Source of the DNA: Leucocoprinus leucothites
Lineage: Eukaryota > Basidiomycota > Agaricomycetes > Agaricales > Agaricaceae
DNA length: 64,000 nt
Reading direction: 5' to 3'
Assembly (NCBI GenBank): GCA_013368445.1
Contig: JAACJO010000018.1
Span: 310,001-374,000, forward strand
Every line of letters begins with the position of its first letter. Within the stretch, counting starts at the first letter, position 1. The notes under the pieces were generated by a model. That model was not told where the DNA came from. It saw only the letters and a program-made list of their open reading frames with translations, and did no database searches. Shown in pieces: positions 37,200-50,575 of the stretch. Both the position numbers and the translations under genes were made by a program.

Positions 37200-37480
37200 G
37201 TTTCAAGTCCGATCTGGCTGTTAGTACGACCTTCTGCCGTTGCTCGGCTTTCTGTTTTTAGTTCAGTATGCATCCTTCTTTGAATCCGACACTCGAATTC
37301 AGTTAATTGAAACCAAGTCAGAAAGCTTTGGTTTTCATTCACTAAGATAAAATACAACGACGTCTGATTCGATCTCTGGATCTCAAGAGTATGCTGCAAT
37401 AGCTGTGGCGAAAGCTGAATCTATTTCCCCCCTCGTCTCTTCGGCTGCGTCCAAAACTTCGGGCTAATCCAACAACGTCA

Positions 37481-38046
37481 TCAGTGACTCATTGACACAA
37501 CAGACGAAGTAGTCTCTACCGGGGTGGCGGCAATCAATGCATCTTCCAAAGCCAGATTGCTAGTATTGATGTCACTAAGGTCTTGTGCAACCAAAGCACT
37601 GATACCGCCAACAGGGAGTGCGTCAAATGCGGGCTTTTTCTCGACAATTCCTGTTAGGGAAGAATCGATGTTGGTCTGGAGGTCTTGGATTGCTGCTAGG
37701 ACAGTGTTCGCATCATCAACAGAGACGGGAAGGTCAACGTTCTGGAGTGATTAAACAGGTGATCATCAATGACATGATCGGATCTCTGGTCAATACCCCA
37801 AGTTTATGAACAACTTACGACAGCATCAGGTGTAGTGGCGTCTATAGCATCTCTGACAGCTGTAGCGTCGTCATTGATGGCTAATGCCGCTGCAAGACTA
37901 CCCCCACTGTCAGGGAAACTGTTGATATCATTGTCTAGAGTGACTAGAGTGGTTTTTAAGGCTGCTAGGTCATTTAAGATGTCGGGGATTGTAGACGCAT
38001 ACGCGTAAGGTAAAAGAGAGGCAAAGACGAGTGACTTGAACTGCAT
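37481..38046 (-). CDS. Hydrophobic-surface-binding protein (HsbA-like), secreted
   Basis: Small secreted cell-wall or surface protein of the HsbA/cell wall galactomannoprotein family (PF12296 type), whose known members bind hydrophobic surfaces and help recruit lytic enzymes. Two exons (37819-38046 and 37481-37741 on the minus strand) give 162 residues. The signal peptide MQFKSLVFASLLPYAYA is followed by four amphipathic helices: IPDILNDLAALKTTLVTLDN, INDDATAVRDAIDA, DANTVLAAIQDLQ, and SALVAQDLSDINTSNLAL. The pattern of evenly spaced Leu/Ile/Ala heptads fits the family. It ends ETTSSVVSMSH. No GPI-like tail is present. Confidence 0.82.
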
Positions 38047-38854
38047 GGATCTGCTTTGTGGGGCTCTTGAGCTGTTCGGATTCGGAATTGTTCTTGTGGA
38101 ATAATTTAAGGCGTTTAACGATGTTTTATACTACTGAATGCTCCACTTCTTGGGAATTATTGACTATGTTTTACTACTTGAGGGTTCATAGATAAACCTC
38201 GAGAATTTGTAACTCATCACTGAGTCGGCATCTCGACATTTATGGCACACCGGTGTATCAAGTGATGAGAGCTTTGACGTATATGGCATGTGTTGGACTG
38301 TAATTATGGTGGGTGTCTTTCAGCTGACCTGTGCTCATGTCGTTGGTATCATGCAGAGAAGGGTGTGTGTGCGAAAGTGGTTGATGTGCCACTGGTGAAA
38401 GGTAGATGTGAAAATACATGAGCGCTGAAAATGAGTACCGAGAAATGTGACGTTTTGGTTTTGACCTGGGGAATTATGGACTAGAAAGACTGTATGGGTT
38501 GGTTCTTCATCATAGAAGCAAAGGCCAAGTCGGCTTCACACGAGTGGAATAGGTCGATGATCCCCAATTTAGCGATAAGCGTTCCCATTGAATGCACTTA
38601 GGGGAAGTATCCAAGGGAGCGGGTTGAGGTGAGGGTCTTTCTTGTTGAACTTGTGTAGAGAATGTCAAGTTTGTAACACCCGCTATATCTCGTTTCAATA
38701 AGAGTCGGTTTGATAGCTGAGGAAGAAGCGTTGCCGAACAGTCAGTTTTGAATGATCTGAATCAAGCTTCGGGAGGAAGAGCACGAGTAATTCATATCTA
38801 TTAGAAGTGCATTTATCAACGGCACTGAGGTGACATCTTTTGTGCTGTTTATAT
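38047..38854. other. Intergenic spacer
   Basis: Promoter side of the HsbA-like gene and 3' side of the GMC gene. Open frames here (up to 62 codons) show no protein features. Confidence 0.5.
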
Positions 38855-41569
<2,715 letters not shown>

Positions 41570-42470
41570 GATATTGAAGCAAAGCTGATTGTACGACGTA
41601 ACCTTATAGTGATGTTGCGGCTATTGACGGGGTCAAGGAGCATTGATTGCAAGCGCTTAGACGATTTATTGAATTTGTGAGAAGATTTCTCAGGCTACTT
41701 CAGATATCAGTGTTTGTCGAACGTTGGTTATCTCTGTCCTGATGTGCTCTAATTATCCAGTGAGAAGGATCACCTTTTTTGAGCGATGGACTTATATGTC
41801 ATAAACTTAGAACGTGCAAGCCGTCGAGCGTACCCAAATCTCCAACTTGGAAGCGGAACACGGCTATTTCGGGAAATTTGAGCCGGGCTGCGAGATTAGT
41901 ATGCAATCAGGAGCAAATACCGGAGCACCGCCTTGGGCTATCTTGGTTCTTCGTCCCCTTTTGTCAACCGCCATCATGCCCAGTGTTCTCGCAATCCCAC
42001 AGTGGTCTAGAGCCGGGAGAATGAATGCTGATGGCTGCTGATGGTCGCCTCATGGCCAAAGGGATGACGGGATATCATTTCCGGAGTCCAAGCGCTTGTT
42101 GGAGCGCTACTGTATCAGCAGTGGGGTCACAGGCCTTGTTTGTGGATCAAGACTCACTGCCTGCGTTTCAGCAAAACAGGTTTTGAGGCACAGGTGCTTT
42201 AAACCAAGCTAAACTTGGCTCATGGGTACAATTGCTCCATTGCAGTGTTGTGTCATGATTAGATGGACATGATCCAGGTTACACATCGCCAAACATCATG
42301 CGAATGATGTGAAGCACCTTCGTTACCATCCTGGTCTTTGGCATATTCCAACTCTGTCCGCTTCGCTCATCGACTCTTTTCTCTCTCTCTCCTCCTTGGC
42401 TGCTTCGGGACTGGACTGGCGCAGAGAGCTTATCGCGGCCTTCCGCTGTCGATAGCCATCTCTTTTTCCC
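41570..42470. promoter_or_regulatory. Divergent intergenic region between GMC gene and large disordered protein gene
   Basis: About 0.9 kb between two divergent starts, so it should carry both promoters. A pyrimidine-rich tract (ttttctctctctcctcc) lies at about 42378-42394, just upstream of the second gene. No other feature was seen. Confidence 0.45.
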
Positions 42471-45400
42471 ATGCCCACTCTTTCATTCATCAGCCTTCCC
42501 AAGCCGCCCAAGGCACCCAGGTGGATATCCAAAGTCCCCAATCGAACGCCTTTCCCCGCTGGCCGAGTGGATGGTCCCAGTATTAGCTCTCCTCATCCTT
42601 ACGCCTCCCCGGATATTATTGATATTCATGACCCGAGTAACTCTTTGGGTTCCATTGGTGAAGTTGAAGAGACCGTGCCTGAGGAACCCTCGGTTCAGAA
42701 ATCACCACATATCAAAATCGACCTTGACCTTTCCTCAGAGCCTTTTGACTCGGATTGGTTCCAGACGAAATTCACTACCCCACCTTCACCCTCACATCAA
42801 TCATATAACAGCCAGAAAGCGGAAGGGAGTAGGGTCACTGCAACTGAGGGGCGGACTCTCGGTCCTAGTGGGAGGTGGGAGACGCCGCAGAGTGTCCCAA
42901 TAGAAGTTCAGACGGACAATGATGATGATGAAATCGATCTTTCGACATCTGAAGATGACGTGCTAGATCACTTAAAAGCGATGGATGTGAGTGACGAGCA
43001 TATGGTACAGCGAGTGTTTCTCAACTTGTAACAGGCGTCGACGTTCTTGAACCTACCCCCACACGCCATTCATTCCCAAAGCAACGAGGTACAGTCTCAA
43101 CCCTGTGATATATTATGTATGAGTTGGTTATAATATGGCCCTCAGGCAAATGCCATGCCGAGGCGAAATCCACCGACCCCCATCAAAATCCCGAGTTTGT
43201 CTATGCATGGTCCCCAAGTCCAGATCGTTCGTTCAGCAGAGGCAAACAACTCTCGGCCGCTTTCAGAAATATCATCCGCTGAATCCTCTGCCGTCTCTGG
43301 CCAGACGCTTGCTCGAGCGCTGCTTGGAAATAGCTTCATTCTGTCAGCTGATAATAGATCATCAAGATATAGAAGTGGTTTCGGTGGCCTCGTTCGCTCG
43401 GATTCTGCAACGCTACCTCGCGGAGATCATCCATTAGCAAACTCTCCCTATTGGCGTGACCGAACCCTGAGCGGGACAAGTGACACTTTTGCCGCTGATA
43501 TAAACGCGCCGCCCATCCCGTCAAATGCTGAGAAGGTTTATGTGCCTCCCCGAACGCCTCGACATTCCGGGACTGAAAATAAGCGCAAAGCAAACGCTAA
43601 GAGACGTTCAAGCACGGGAAGCTTGGCTTCGCCTACCTCCAAGAGCGACTCCAACAACACCCAATCTCGGCCGAATAGCGTTACCGAGATCGCTGCAGAG
43701 CTAGAAAGGGACTTTCAAGCATTACGTCGAATATCACGTATTTCGGAAGCACCATCCTCAGCGTCAACCAGCCAAGCCAATCCCGATATTCCTCTCCAAA
43801 CACCCTCACCTGAAGTCTCTCCACTCGAGCCATCTCCAGCTCAAACGGATTCCCCCACCCTTGCCCCAGCTGCTCCCACGCCTCCCCCCGTCGCTTCTTC
43901 AAGTAGTTCTTCCAGTTACCATGTATCCCCTGGTCCGTCAACAACAGCACTGGCTTATTCAACAAAAGAACTGGAAAATGTCCTGGATTACTACTCGTCT
44001 TCTGACAAGCAGGAAAGGGCATTTGCTCCCGCTTTCTCGCCCATCACGGAAGAGTCCAGTTCGCAGCTGTCGTCTCCAGCTAGCAAACGTCTATCCGCTT
44101 TAGCAACGCCAAAGAGTCGAGCAATTTCTCCATTATCTGGGACTACAAATGGTATGTTTGCATCAAAATCAAGCTCTGTGTGACATATCATAACCACATT
44201 TGTTTCCAGGGAGGATAGATCTCAGTACCGTTCGCAGACCATCAGATGGAGCTGTCATAGGAAGAGCCTCTAGCTCGCGTCGGCGCTCAAGTCAATTGGT
44301 GAGTGTGACAAGTTGACATCGTGGTCTACTCTATACAAAATTCCTCATTCCTTTTATTTCAATTGTAGCCTTCGCCGGACCCGAACTCCGCATTACCCAC
44401 ACCGCCACAGTCGAGCCAGAGCGCCAGTGCCTACAGCAGTGCCGCAACTCAACGATCGTCATTATCTCCTCCACGTCCACTGGGCAATGTAGTAGGTGGA
44501 CGACTGCGGTCTGGAAGTGCTCCTAGTCCTATCAAGATCACCCGCGACTCGAGAGACCTTAATTCGTACAGGATCATCTCCCCGTTGCCCGAAAATGCAC
44601 TCGAGACGCCTTCAACGGGAGACAGCAGTGATGGGATGGCAACGCAGCAGACATTTCCGGAGACGCCGAATGCCTTCAGTCCCTTCTGGTCGGCAGGTTC
44701 TGCTAATTCGCCTGGCATGATCCAAAGGCTACCCGAAGGCTATGAAATCTCTCCGATGCCCCATACGCCTATGTCAGCTGCTTTGCCTATGCAAGGGAGA
44801 AACCTACATCCCAGCTTGAGTCAACAGGTCATGTTGACAAGGGCTTCCTCGATGATTAGCCATGCAAGGCAAGGCACTGGGACCAGAGCTGGGGCTAGTG
44901 CAAGAGGCCTACCTGTGCCCTCCACTCCGGAAGTAGAGGAAGATGGGACAAGAGATGACGAGGTCGAAGATACGGCTCAGGTGGTACACCTTCCACCGTC
45001 ACGACCGACCGAACTTTCACCAGGCAGTAGCGTCTCCCAATACTCGGAACCAAGCGTTGATCCGCATCCTTTATACGAGGAAACAGATCCTGCTGTTGGG
45101 GCTAGTACAGGAGCTCGTCCCAGTTCCCCATCAACTATTAGCTCGTCACCCATGCTTACCTATCTCACACGCGACGCTTCCTCGCCCTCTAGTTATTCTC
45201 CACCTTCTGGAAACACATTTTCATCTACCAACCCCTCTTACTCACATCAGTTCGATTCTGCGCCTGATTTTACGGACCCTTTTCATTCTCAATCTCAAAC
45301 CCATTCTTCCCCTCGCTTCATCCCACGGACTCGAACCGCTTCCCCTGGTGGTCGTTCTCTTCAAACTCCTCCACCTGTTGTCATCACTCCCCCAGCAGGA

Positions 45401-47318
45401 GAGGGTGCTTCGGCTCCTTCCCCATATACCGGACACTCCTTACGTCGCATTTCAGAAATAAGCCATAACTTTGAATCGCCACCGCCTTATGATACCATTG
45501 ATCACGACCGACCCCCACCAATTTCAGTAACACCGAGCGCTGATTCGAACGCTGAATCGCGTCTCGCGGCATCCAGCTTGCAACACTCACAGTCAGTGAC
45601 ACATAACTCGAGCTCGAGTAATGAGCATTTACCCCTGGCTAGGAAGACGTCAATTGGTAATCAGAATCGTCGGGGCCGGATGAGGCCCACTGGGCCCCGA
45701 CGACCTCTTTCGCACATCAATAACCATGTGTCCCCAGCTGGTAGGAATAGGATGTTGTCGGATGCATCTGTAAACAGCACGACAAACTCGTCCACACCAA
45801 CTCCTCGTGGTCCGGGGTCGACTCCTGAAATTGAACCCAAGTCTTTGACCATCATCTCACCTCCTCTTGACCCTCAATCCGGAATGAATCCAAACCTCTC
45901 TCCCACCGCTACAGCAACTGCGGTTAACAACACAGCTGTCTCATCTCCGAAGACTCCAGACTTTAACGTGCCGGCTATGCCATACCGTGGATTGACGATG
46001 GATCAGGCAAAGTGGACGTTTACTTCTGCGCAGCTACAGACTATTGTCTCCCGAGCAATTAGGCAGTCTGCAGAAGCTTCTTCCATTCGGCTCCTCCGAC
46101 TCGAGACACTTGATAAGGAGATACCCCAGCAGCTTGAGCGTCTAGAAAGCCGGAAATCAGAAATCAAATCAAAGTATCGGTCTTTGACGCGATCTAGTGA
46201 AGCTCTCTATACGAAACTCAGCTCCCAGATTGTTACTGGGAGTTCGAGCGCTCAAGAGACGATGGAAGAGCTACGGGAGACGACGAGACAGTTGAACAAG
46301 CTGACGGAAGAGCTGCATTCGGTCGACCAGCAACAGGCGCAGATCCAAAATTTAGTCCAGAATCATTCCGCAAGCGCGTTGTCGATGGCGTTGAGGAAGC
46401 TGAATGCAAGCTTTTTGAAACAGTTGACACAGACGCAGGAGCTTCAGAGGGAAGTTGCGGATTTACGGGATGACCTTTCCATCAGCGATATGAGATCAAC
46501 GAAGCTCGTACAAGAAAATCAAATCCTGCAGTCACAAACAACACCGCACGTCTCGTCGATGCAAGACGGTTCTTCCGAATCAAACGCCACTAGTTCACCT
46601 ACCCATGACGCCCCACACCTATCGAGGAAGAAGTCTGTTCAAGGTATGGTCACGAGAAAGTCTAGCTTTGGCTACTCGAGGCCGTCCCGATGGTCTGGGC
46701 ACCGCGTGAGCCAGCGATCATCCCTTAGTAGCAACGGAACGAGATCGAGCATGATGTTCAACGGTGGAGCATCGGGGACGAACTCCACCTTTAGCGTTCC
46801 GCCAGTGCCTCCTTTGCCCAGGAGGCGACCCACGGATATCGTCACTGATGCTCCTACCCGTAGTGCAACGGTACGAAGTTCTTCGCTACTAGGCTTTCCC
46901 TCGATGCTGATTTTCTTGTGCATAGATGATATCCACTGATGGCGGAACTCCGAATACTGAAGTTCGAGCAATGATTCGTGCTCAGGATGAGCTGTATCGA
47001 ATGCTAGGAATATCTCTGGGTGATCGTCGTATGCGGAGGTCGCACTCCATCATTGGTCTACCCGGAAACCCAGAAACTCAACTCCATCCATCATCAACGT
47101 CTATGAATTTCCTCCACCCCCCAACGGCAGTTGCAAGAGTTTCGAGAACTGATTCCCTGGACTCTGGATCATTGTCGAATAGGGAATCAAGGCTCAATAC
47201 CCGACCGCAATCATACCCAGCTTCATTATTGGAAGCGTACAACCAGCTGGACGTTGATGTGGGTTCCCTGTTTCTTACACCTCCGCTCGAGGACTCTGAT
47301 TCTGATGATACTTGGTAA
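42471..47318 (+). CDS. Large Ser/Pro-rich protein with C-terminal coiled coil, function unknown
   Basis: I do not recognise the family. Six exons (42471-42986, 43035-43088, 43146-44151, 44210-44298, 44369-46870, 46926-47318) close to 1519 residues. About the first 1000 residues are Ser/Pro/Thr-rich and disordered, with many SP/TP sites and acidic clusters (DNDDDEIDLSTSEDDVLDHL). An ordered block starts at RGLTMDQAKWTFTSAQLQ and continues IVSRAIRQSAEASSIRLLRL. It leads into a long coiled coil (for example LDKEIPQQLERLESRKSEIK, then METMEELR-type heptads and LQREVADLRDDL). The C-terminus has EVRAMIRAQDELYRMLGISL and ends DSDSDDTW. The architecture suggests a scaffold or cytoskeleton/polarity-related protein under kinase control, but this is inference. 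Start by first in-frame ATG; an earlier exon is possible. Confidence 0.82.
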
Positions 47319-48035
47319 ACCAGCGAAATGCCATGCTTGCCACTTTGGAAATGCTATCGCAAGACGATTCTTAATTTATTTGCTTATATGCAATATTCAC
47401 TCACTTAATATGTTTTATTTTCATTTATCTCATGGTGGTTATTCATCGGTGTAATTTTCTACTTTTTGTGTAGAGATGTTGTATGCTTGATTACCCGGCG
47501 AAACTTTGCCCTTTACATGTGAACAGTCTTACTGAGCTCATGAGTATGGACTAGTGCGTCAAGTCTGCAGGTACGAATATCTGACTCGAAGGGGCCCCAA
47601 TTACGTTTCTCATTCACTACTCTGGCAAAGCACGGGGACCGCTGCTAGCGTCATGTGAACTTGTTCAGGGATGACGAACCAGCTTGTCTGGGGGGGTGGT
47701 GTCACTTTTTTATTTTATTTTATTTTATTTTATTTCGAGTACTAGATTTAAAGTACAACGGGTGCGCGATAGCAGTCCCTCGAGGTAGGCTACACCTAAA
47801 GAACCCTCTCAACAGTCCATGGGGCAAACCGCCGCCCCTGCGGGTGGTGTCACTTAAGTCACGGCAGGACGTTAGATCAGTATTTAGGAGAGGGGCAACA
47901 TTGACATCGCAAAGGTAAGGGTCCCAAGGGTAAGGGGTACTCTTCTACGAGTCCGCCTGGACATGACCATTCCAACTGAAAATCTGAGCCGAGAAAGCAG
48001 GAAGGGACTTGCCACTCGCCAGGACCAAGTAATAG
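47319..48035. other. Spacer with microsatellite
   Basis: 3' side of the large disordered protein gene and start of the repeat-rich accessory region. No gene is seen. The sequence ggtggtgtcact occurs twice (about 47697 and 47844) on either side of the A/T-rich microsatellite. Confidence 0.5.
47706..47735. repeat. (TTTTA)n microsatellite
   Basis: Five tandem TTTTA units run from a T6 tract to the terminal TTT. This is direct sequence observation. It marks the left edge of the duplicated region but may be coincidental. Confidence 0.9.
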
Positions 48036-48149
48036 ATGCTTGGGCATAGCGGAGAGTTTGCCGGATCGCTTTTCGGCTTCCTCACGGGGGACACTCACTT
48101 GTATCAACACTCGATTCGACAATTCGAATGCATATCGCATGGCGCACAA
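48036..48149 (-). pseudogene. Relic D of the Ifi-6-16-like gene family
   Basis: A short minus-strand stretch encodes NRVLIQVSVPREEAEKRSGK. This matches VRVLTQVGVPREQAEAH in the intact copy at 54566-55576 and VHVLTQLSVPREKLEAH in relic A. DNA similarity is also visible (cacgggggacactcacttg against cacgggggacgcccacttg). Flanking sequence on either side does not continue the gene, so this is a fragment of a fourth copy. Confidence 0.6.
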
Positions 48150-48179
48150 AGCGCCTTTTCAGCTCATAGTACAGGTGCT

Positions 48180-49790
48180 TGCCCCGATCCAAAATTATAC
48201 TCCATCGGACAGGATGATCAAATTCAGACTATACAAGGCGTGTCTTTTGTGGGCTCATCCAATAGCCCTAAACTACTGTTTGCTGTATGCATGAACTTTT
48301 CGTGAATCGGTGTCCATCAGTCATCACACACGGTCCTGGTATCTTTGAGGCGCATAAACATACGAAACAGAGGTTTCACGTGAAAAGTGGCTAGTGCGCG
48401 ATGGCTGCAAAAGGGCTACTTATAACACCTCTTTATCCTCGACCGGTTACCACTTGACCAGCAAGACCAACAATGCCGATAATGATGAGCTCCCGCAACC
48501 AGCTACTCGCCATTAGGCTTCATTGCGGATCTTTGAAGCTTTGCAAACCAGTTGTTGGCAGGAATAGCTTCAGGATAGAACTTGCGTTGAGCCCAGGCTG
48601 CGGGTGTTCCTGTGAGATGACGATAAGTATGAGCCAACCATGTCTGAGGGCTCAGTTATATTTACCTTTGACAGGACCCCAGCGTCCAAAGCCTACCGGA
48701 TTCAGGATATGTTGTATGAATGGTATTACAATTGCGAATATGAGAGCTGCTTGCATTGTCAACCACTTCTACAGGGATAGGGAGGTGAAACTGGCCGACG
48801 ACGAGTATAACATCTTTGAAATCAAGCCTGAACGCCGTAAACCAATGAGCTTCCAATTTTTCACGGGGCACGCTCAATTGGGTCAGCACATGAACGGATA
48901 CCACCTGAATTTTATGCATAATTATTCGAAGAATTGATTACCGTGTCTTTGCTCCCTCGCCACGATCCTCAGGCAAAGGATCTTTAATATCATTTTTAAG
49001 GTCTTGATAGGTGGCCCCGGCATCGTGAGGCAGCGAATCAGTTGTGGTGTCCATTGTAGTGTCCCTCTCTATAGCCTTCTGTACTATGTCAAGGTGAATT
49101 TGATGGGCATGTTCGACAACTTTCTCGACCGGGTTCTTTAGGTCAGTTATGGCGTTTGCCACCTCTGAGGACAGTTTTGTAGCTTCGTCGGGAACTCCCT
49201 GTGCGACCTGTTAGCTTCTGGGCATCCTTCCGGAAACGCGCTAGCGAGTTTGGGGAGGTAAACCGTGGAAGATGAAACCCATGCCGAGAATAAGAAAGTG
49301 GAATACGGCAGTTTACAGGCTTTTCCACTCACCAACACATCCAGACAAGGTAGTGCCTATGTCATTGAGTTGCACGGGTAAACAGGCTTGGGTAGATGTT
49401 ATGAGGCCGAGGACTGAGGGAAAAAGTAGCGTGAGTGGAATCCTTATTGTCCTGAGAAAGTTGTCGGGCGGTATGAATAATTTCCTGCAAAATTATTTGG
49501 AGCAAGGACTAGGGTGATTGAAAGAGTGCGCTCGCTGTACAAGGCTATTGGTGCCATCATACAACGACGTTCAAGTACTGTTTTGCAGTCAAACCTTCGA
49601 GGTTGATATATCGTCCTGGTTTCGTGGTGGTGGCTCATAGCGAGATAACCTTCATGTACCTGCGCCAGCACAATTGCAAGTGCTATTTTGTGCTACTCAT
49701 GAGAAAGCTCGTTGAGCTCCGTATATTATGGACATCCCGGCTTCAAGAAACAGTTGAACAAGTGAGCGGTAGCTTGATCCATTCAAACTA
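48180..49790. repeat. Segmental duplication unit 1 (matches about 54.23-56.13 kb)
   Basis: Similarity to the downstream unit is visible on the 3' flank of the relic gene (caatccaaaattatactc..., about 48186 against about 54248), through the gene itself, and on the 5' flank (gctattttgtgct... at about 49682 against about 56078). The copies are diverged, with many substitutions and small indels. The limits are approximate and were judged by eye. Confidence 0.7.
48503..49447 (-). pseudogene. Relic A of the Ifi-6-16-like gene family
   Basis: Aligns along its whole length with the intact gene at 54566-55576. The position of the start codon reads ATA instead of ATG (49447-49445 on the minus strand). 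A 5-nt deletion relative to the intact copy in exon 2 (at about 49209) shifts the frame, and a TAA follows KTR where the intact copy has REQT. Still recognisable are the signal-peptide region (RIPLTLLFPSVLGLIT), the helix DLKNPVEKVVEHAHQIHLDI, the segment VHVLTQLSVPREKLEAH and the C-terminal Ifi-6-16-like end (FAKLQRSAMKPNG). Flanking DNA on both sides is shared with the intact copy, so the duplicated unit is larger than the gene. Confidence 0.8.
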
Positions 49791-50575
49791 AAACCTCGAT
49801 GTCGCAGAGAATGTTAATATGATGACTGGGAACGTGTAACTTCTGCGTCTTTAGATGCGCTCTGAAGGGAGGGATAGAGTGTATTGAGGTAAGTGTTTAT
49901 TCCGATAATAAAATCGTGGAGGGGGGGGGGGGGGGGGAAGAACGAGTCGTGCTTTGTCGGGTGTTTCGGAGTCAAGCTGGTGAGCTTGGGCATCAGTTAA
50001 GAGTTCATAAATAGGCTAGGATGACCTGCCGGGATTGGACAGATTGGCGCGGTCATTCGGGAGTGGAGTTGCCTGCCAGGTGGAGGTTGGCCTGTTCTGT
50101 ATGTAAATAATAAGCTGAAAGAAAGTAAGTCAGTGCTAAATCGGGCTTTCCTCCAGTGCCGGCCTACGACGACAGAGACATGATATCGGATAGACACGCA
50201 ACGACCGCAGCATTCGGGGTTCAGCAAGAAATGTCAGCTCCGGCAAGAACGATCGTCCAGATTATCAAATAACCAAATTTAAACAATGAAATCATTTGTC
50301 AACGGTATAACTTAGAAGGTGTAAATCGTTCTGTGTCTCTTACTCCCATTGCTGCCCACTGATGGCTGAGGGAAGGAAACTGGTTTCAGTGCTTAGTGTA
50401 TAGTCGAATGCAGACTCGATAGTGGGCGACCGGGGGTCAGGCAGTGTACCACGTGGATGTTCGTGTGTATATTTATGAGCCTCAGTATAACGGTATTTGT
50501 TTTCGCTCTCATACTCTTGTTATCCCCTCCTGACGTCCTGCTGCGAGTATTGTCCCGTGTTCTCATCTGCCCACG
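49791..50575. other. Spacer upstream of NACHT gene 2, with 17-G homopolymer
   Basis: Contains the presumed promoter of the NACHT gene starting at 50576. No gene is seen. A run of 17 consecutive G lies at 49921-49937. Confidence 0.5.
49921..49937. repeat. Poly-G tract, 17 nt
   Basis: Direct observation of 17 consecutive G residues on the plus strand, bounded by A on both sides. Such a run is prone to length change and to sequencing error. Confidence 0.9.

Noticed and set aside
44943..45461. 172-codon alternative frame within the large disordered protein
   Set aside because: His/Leu-rich shadow frame of a long, well-supported exon.
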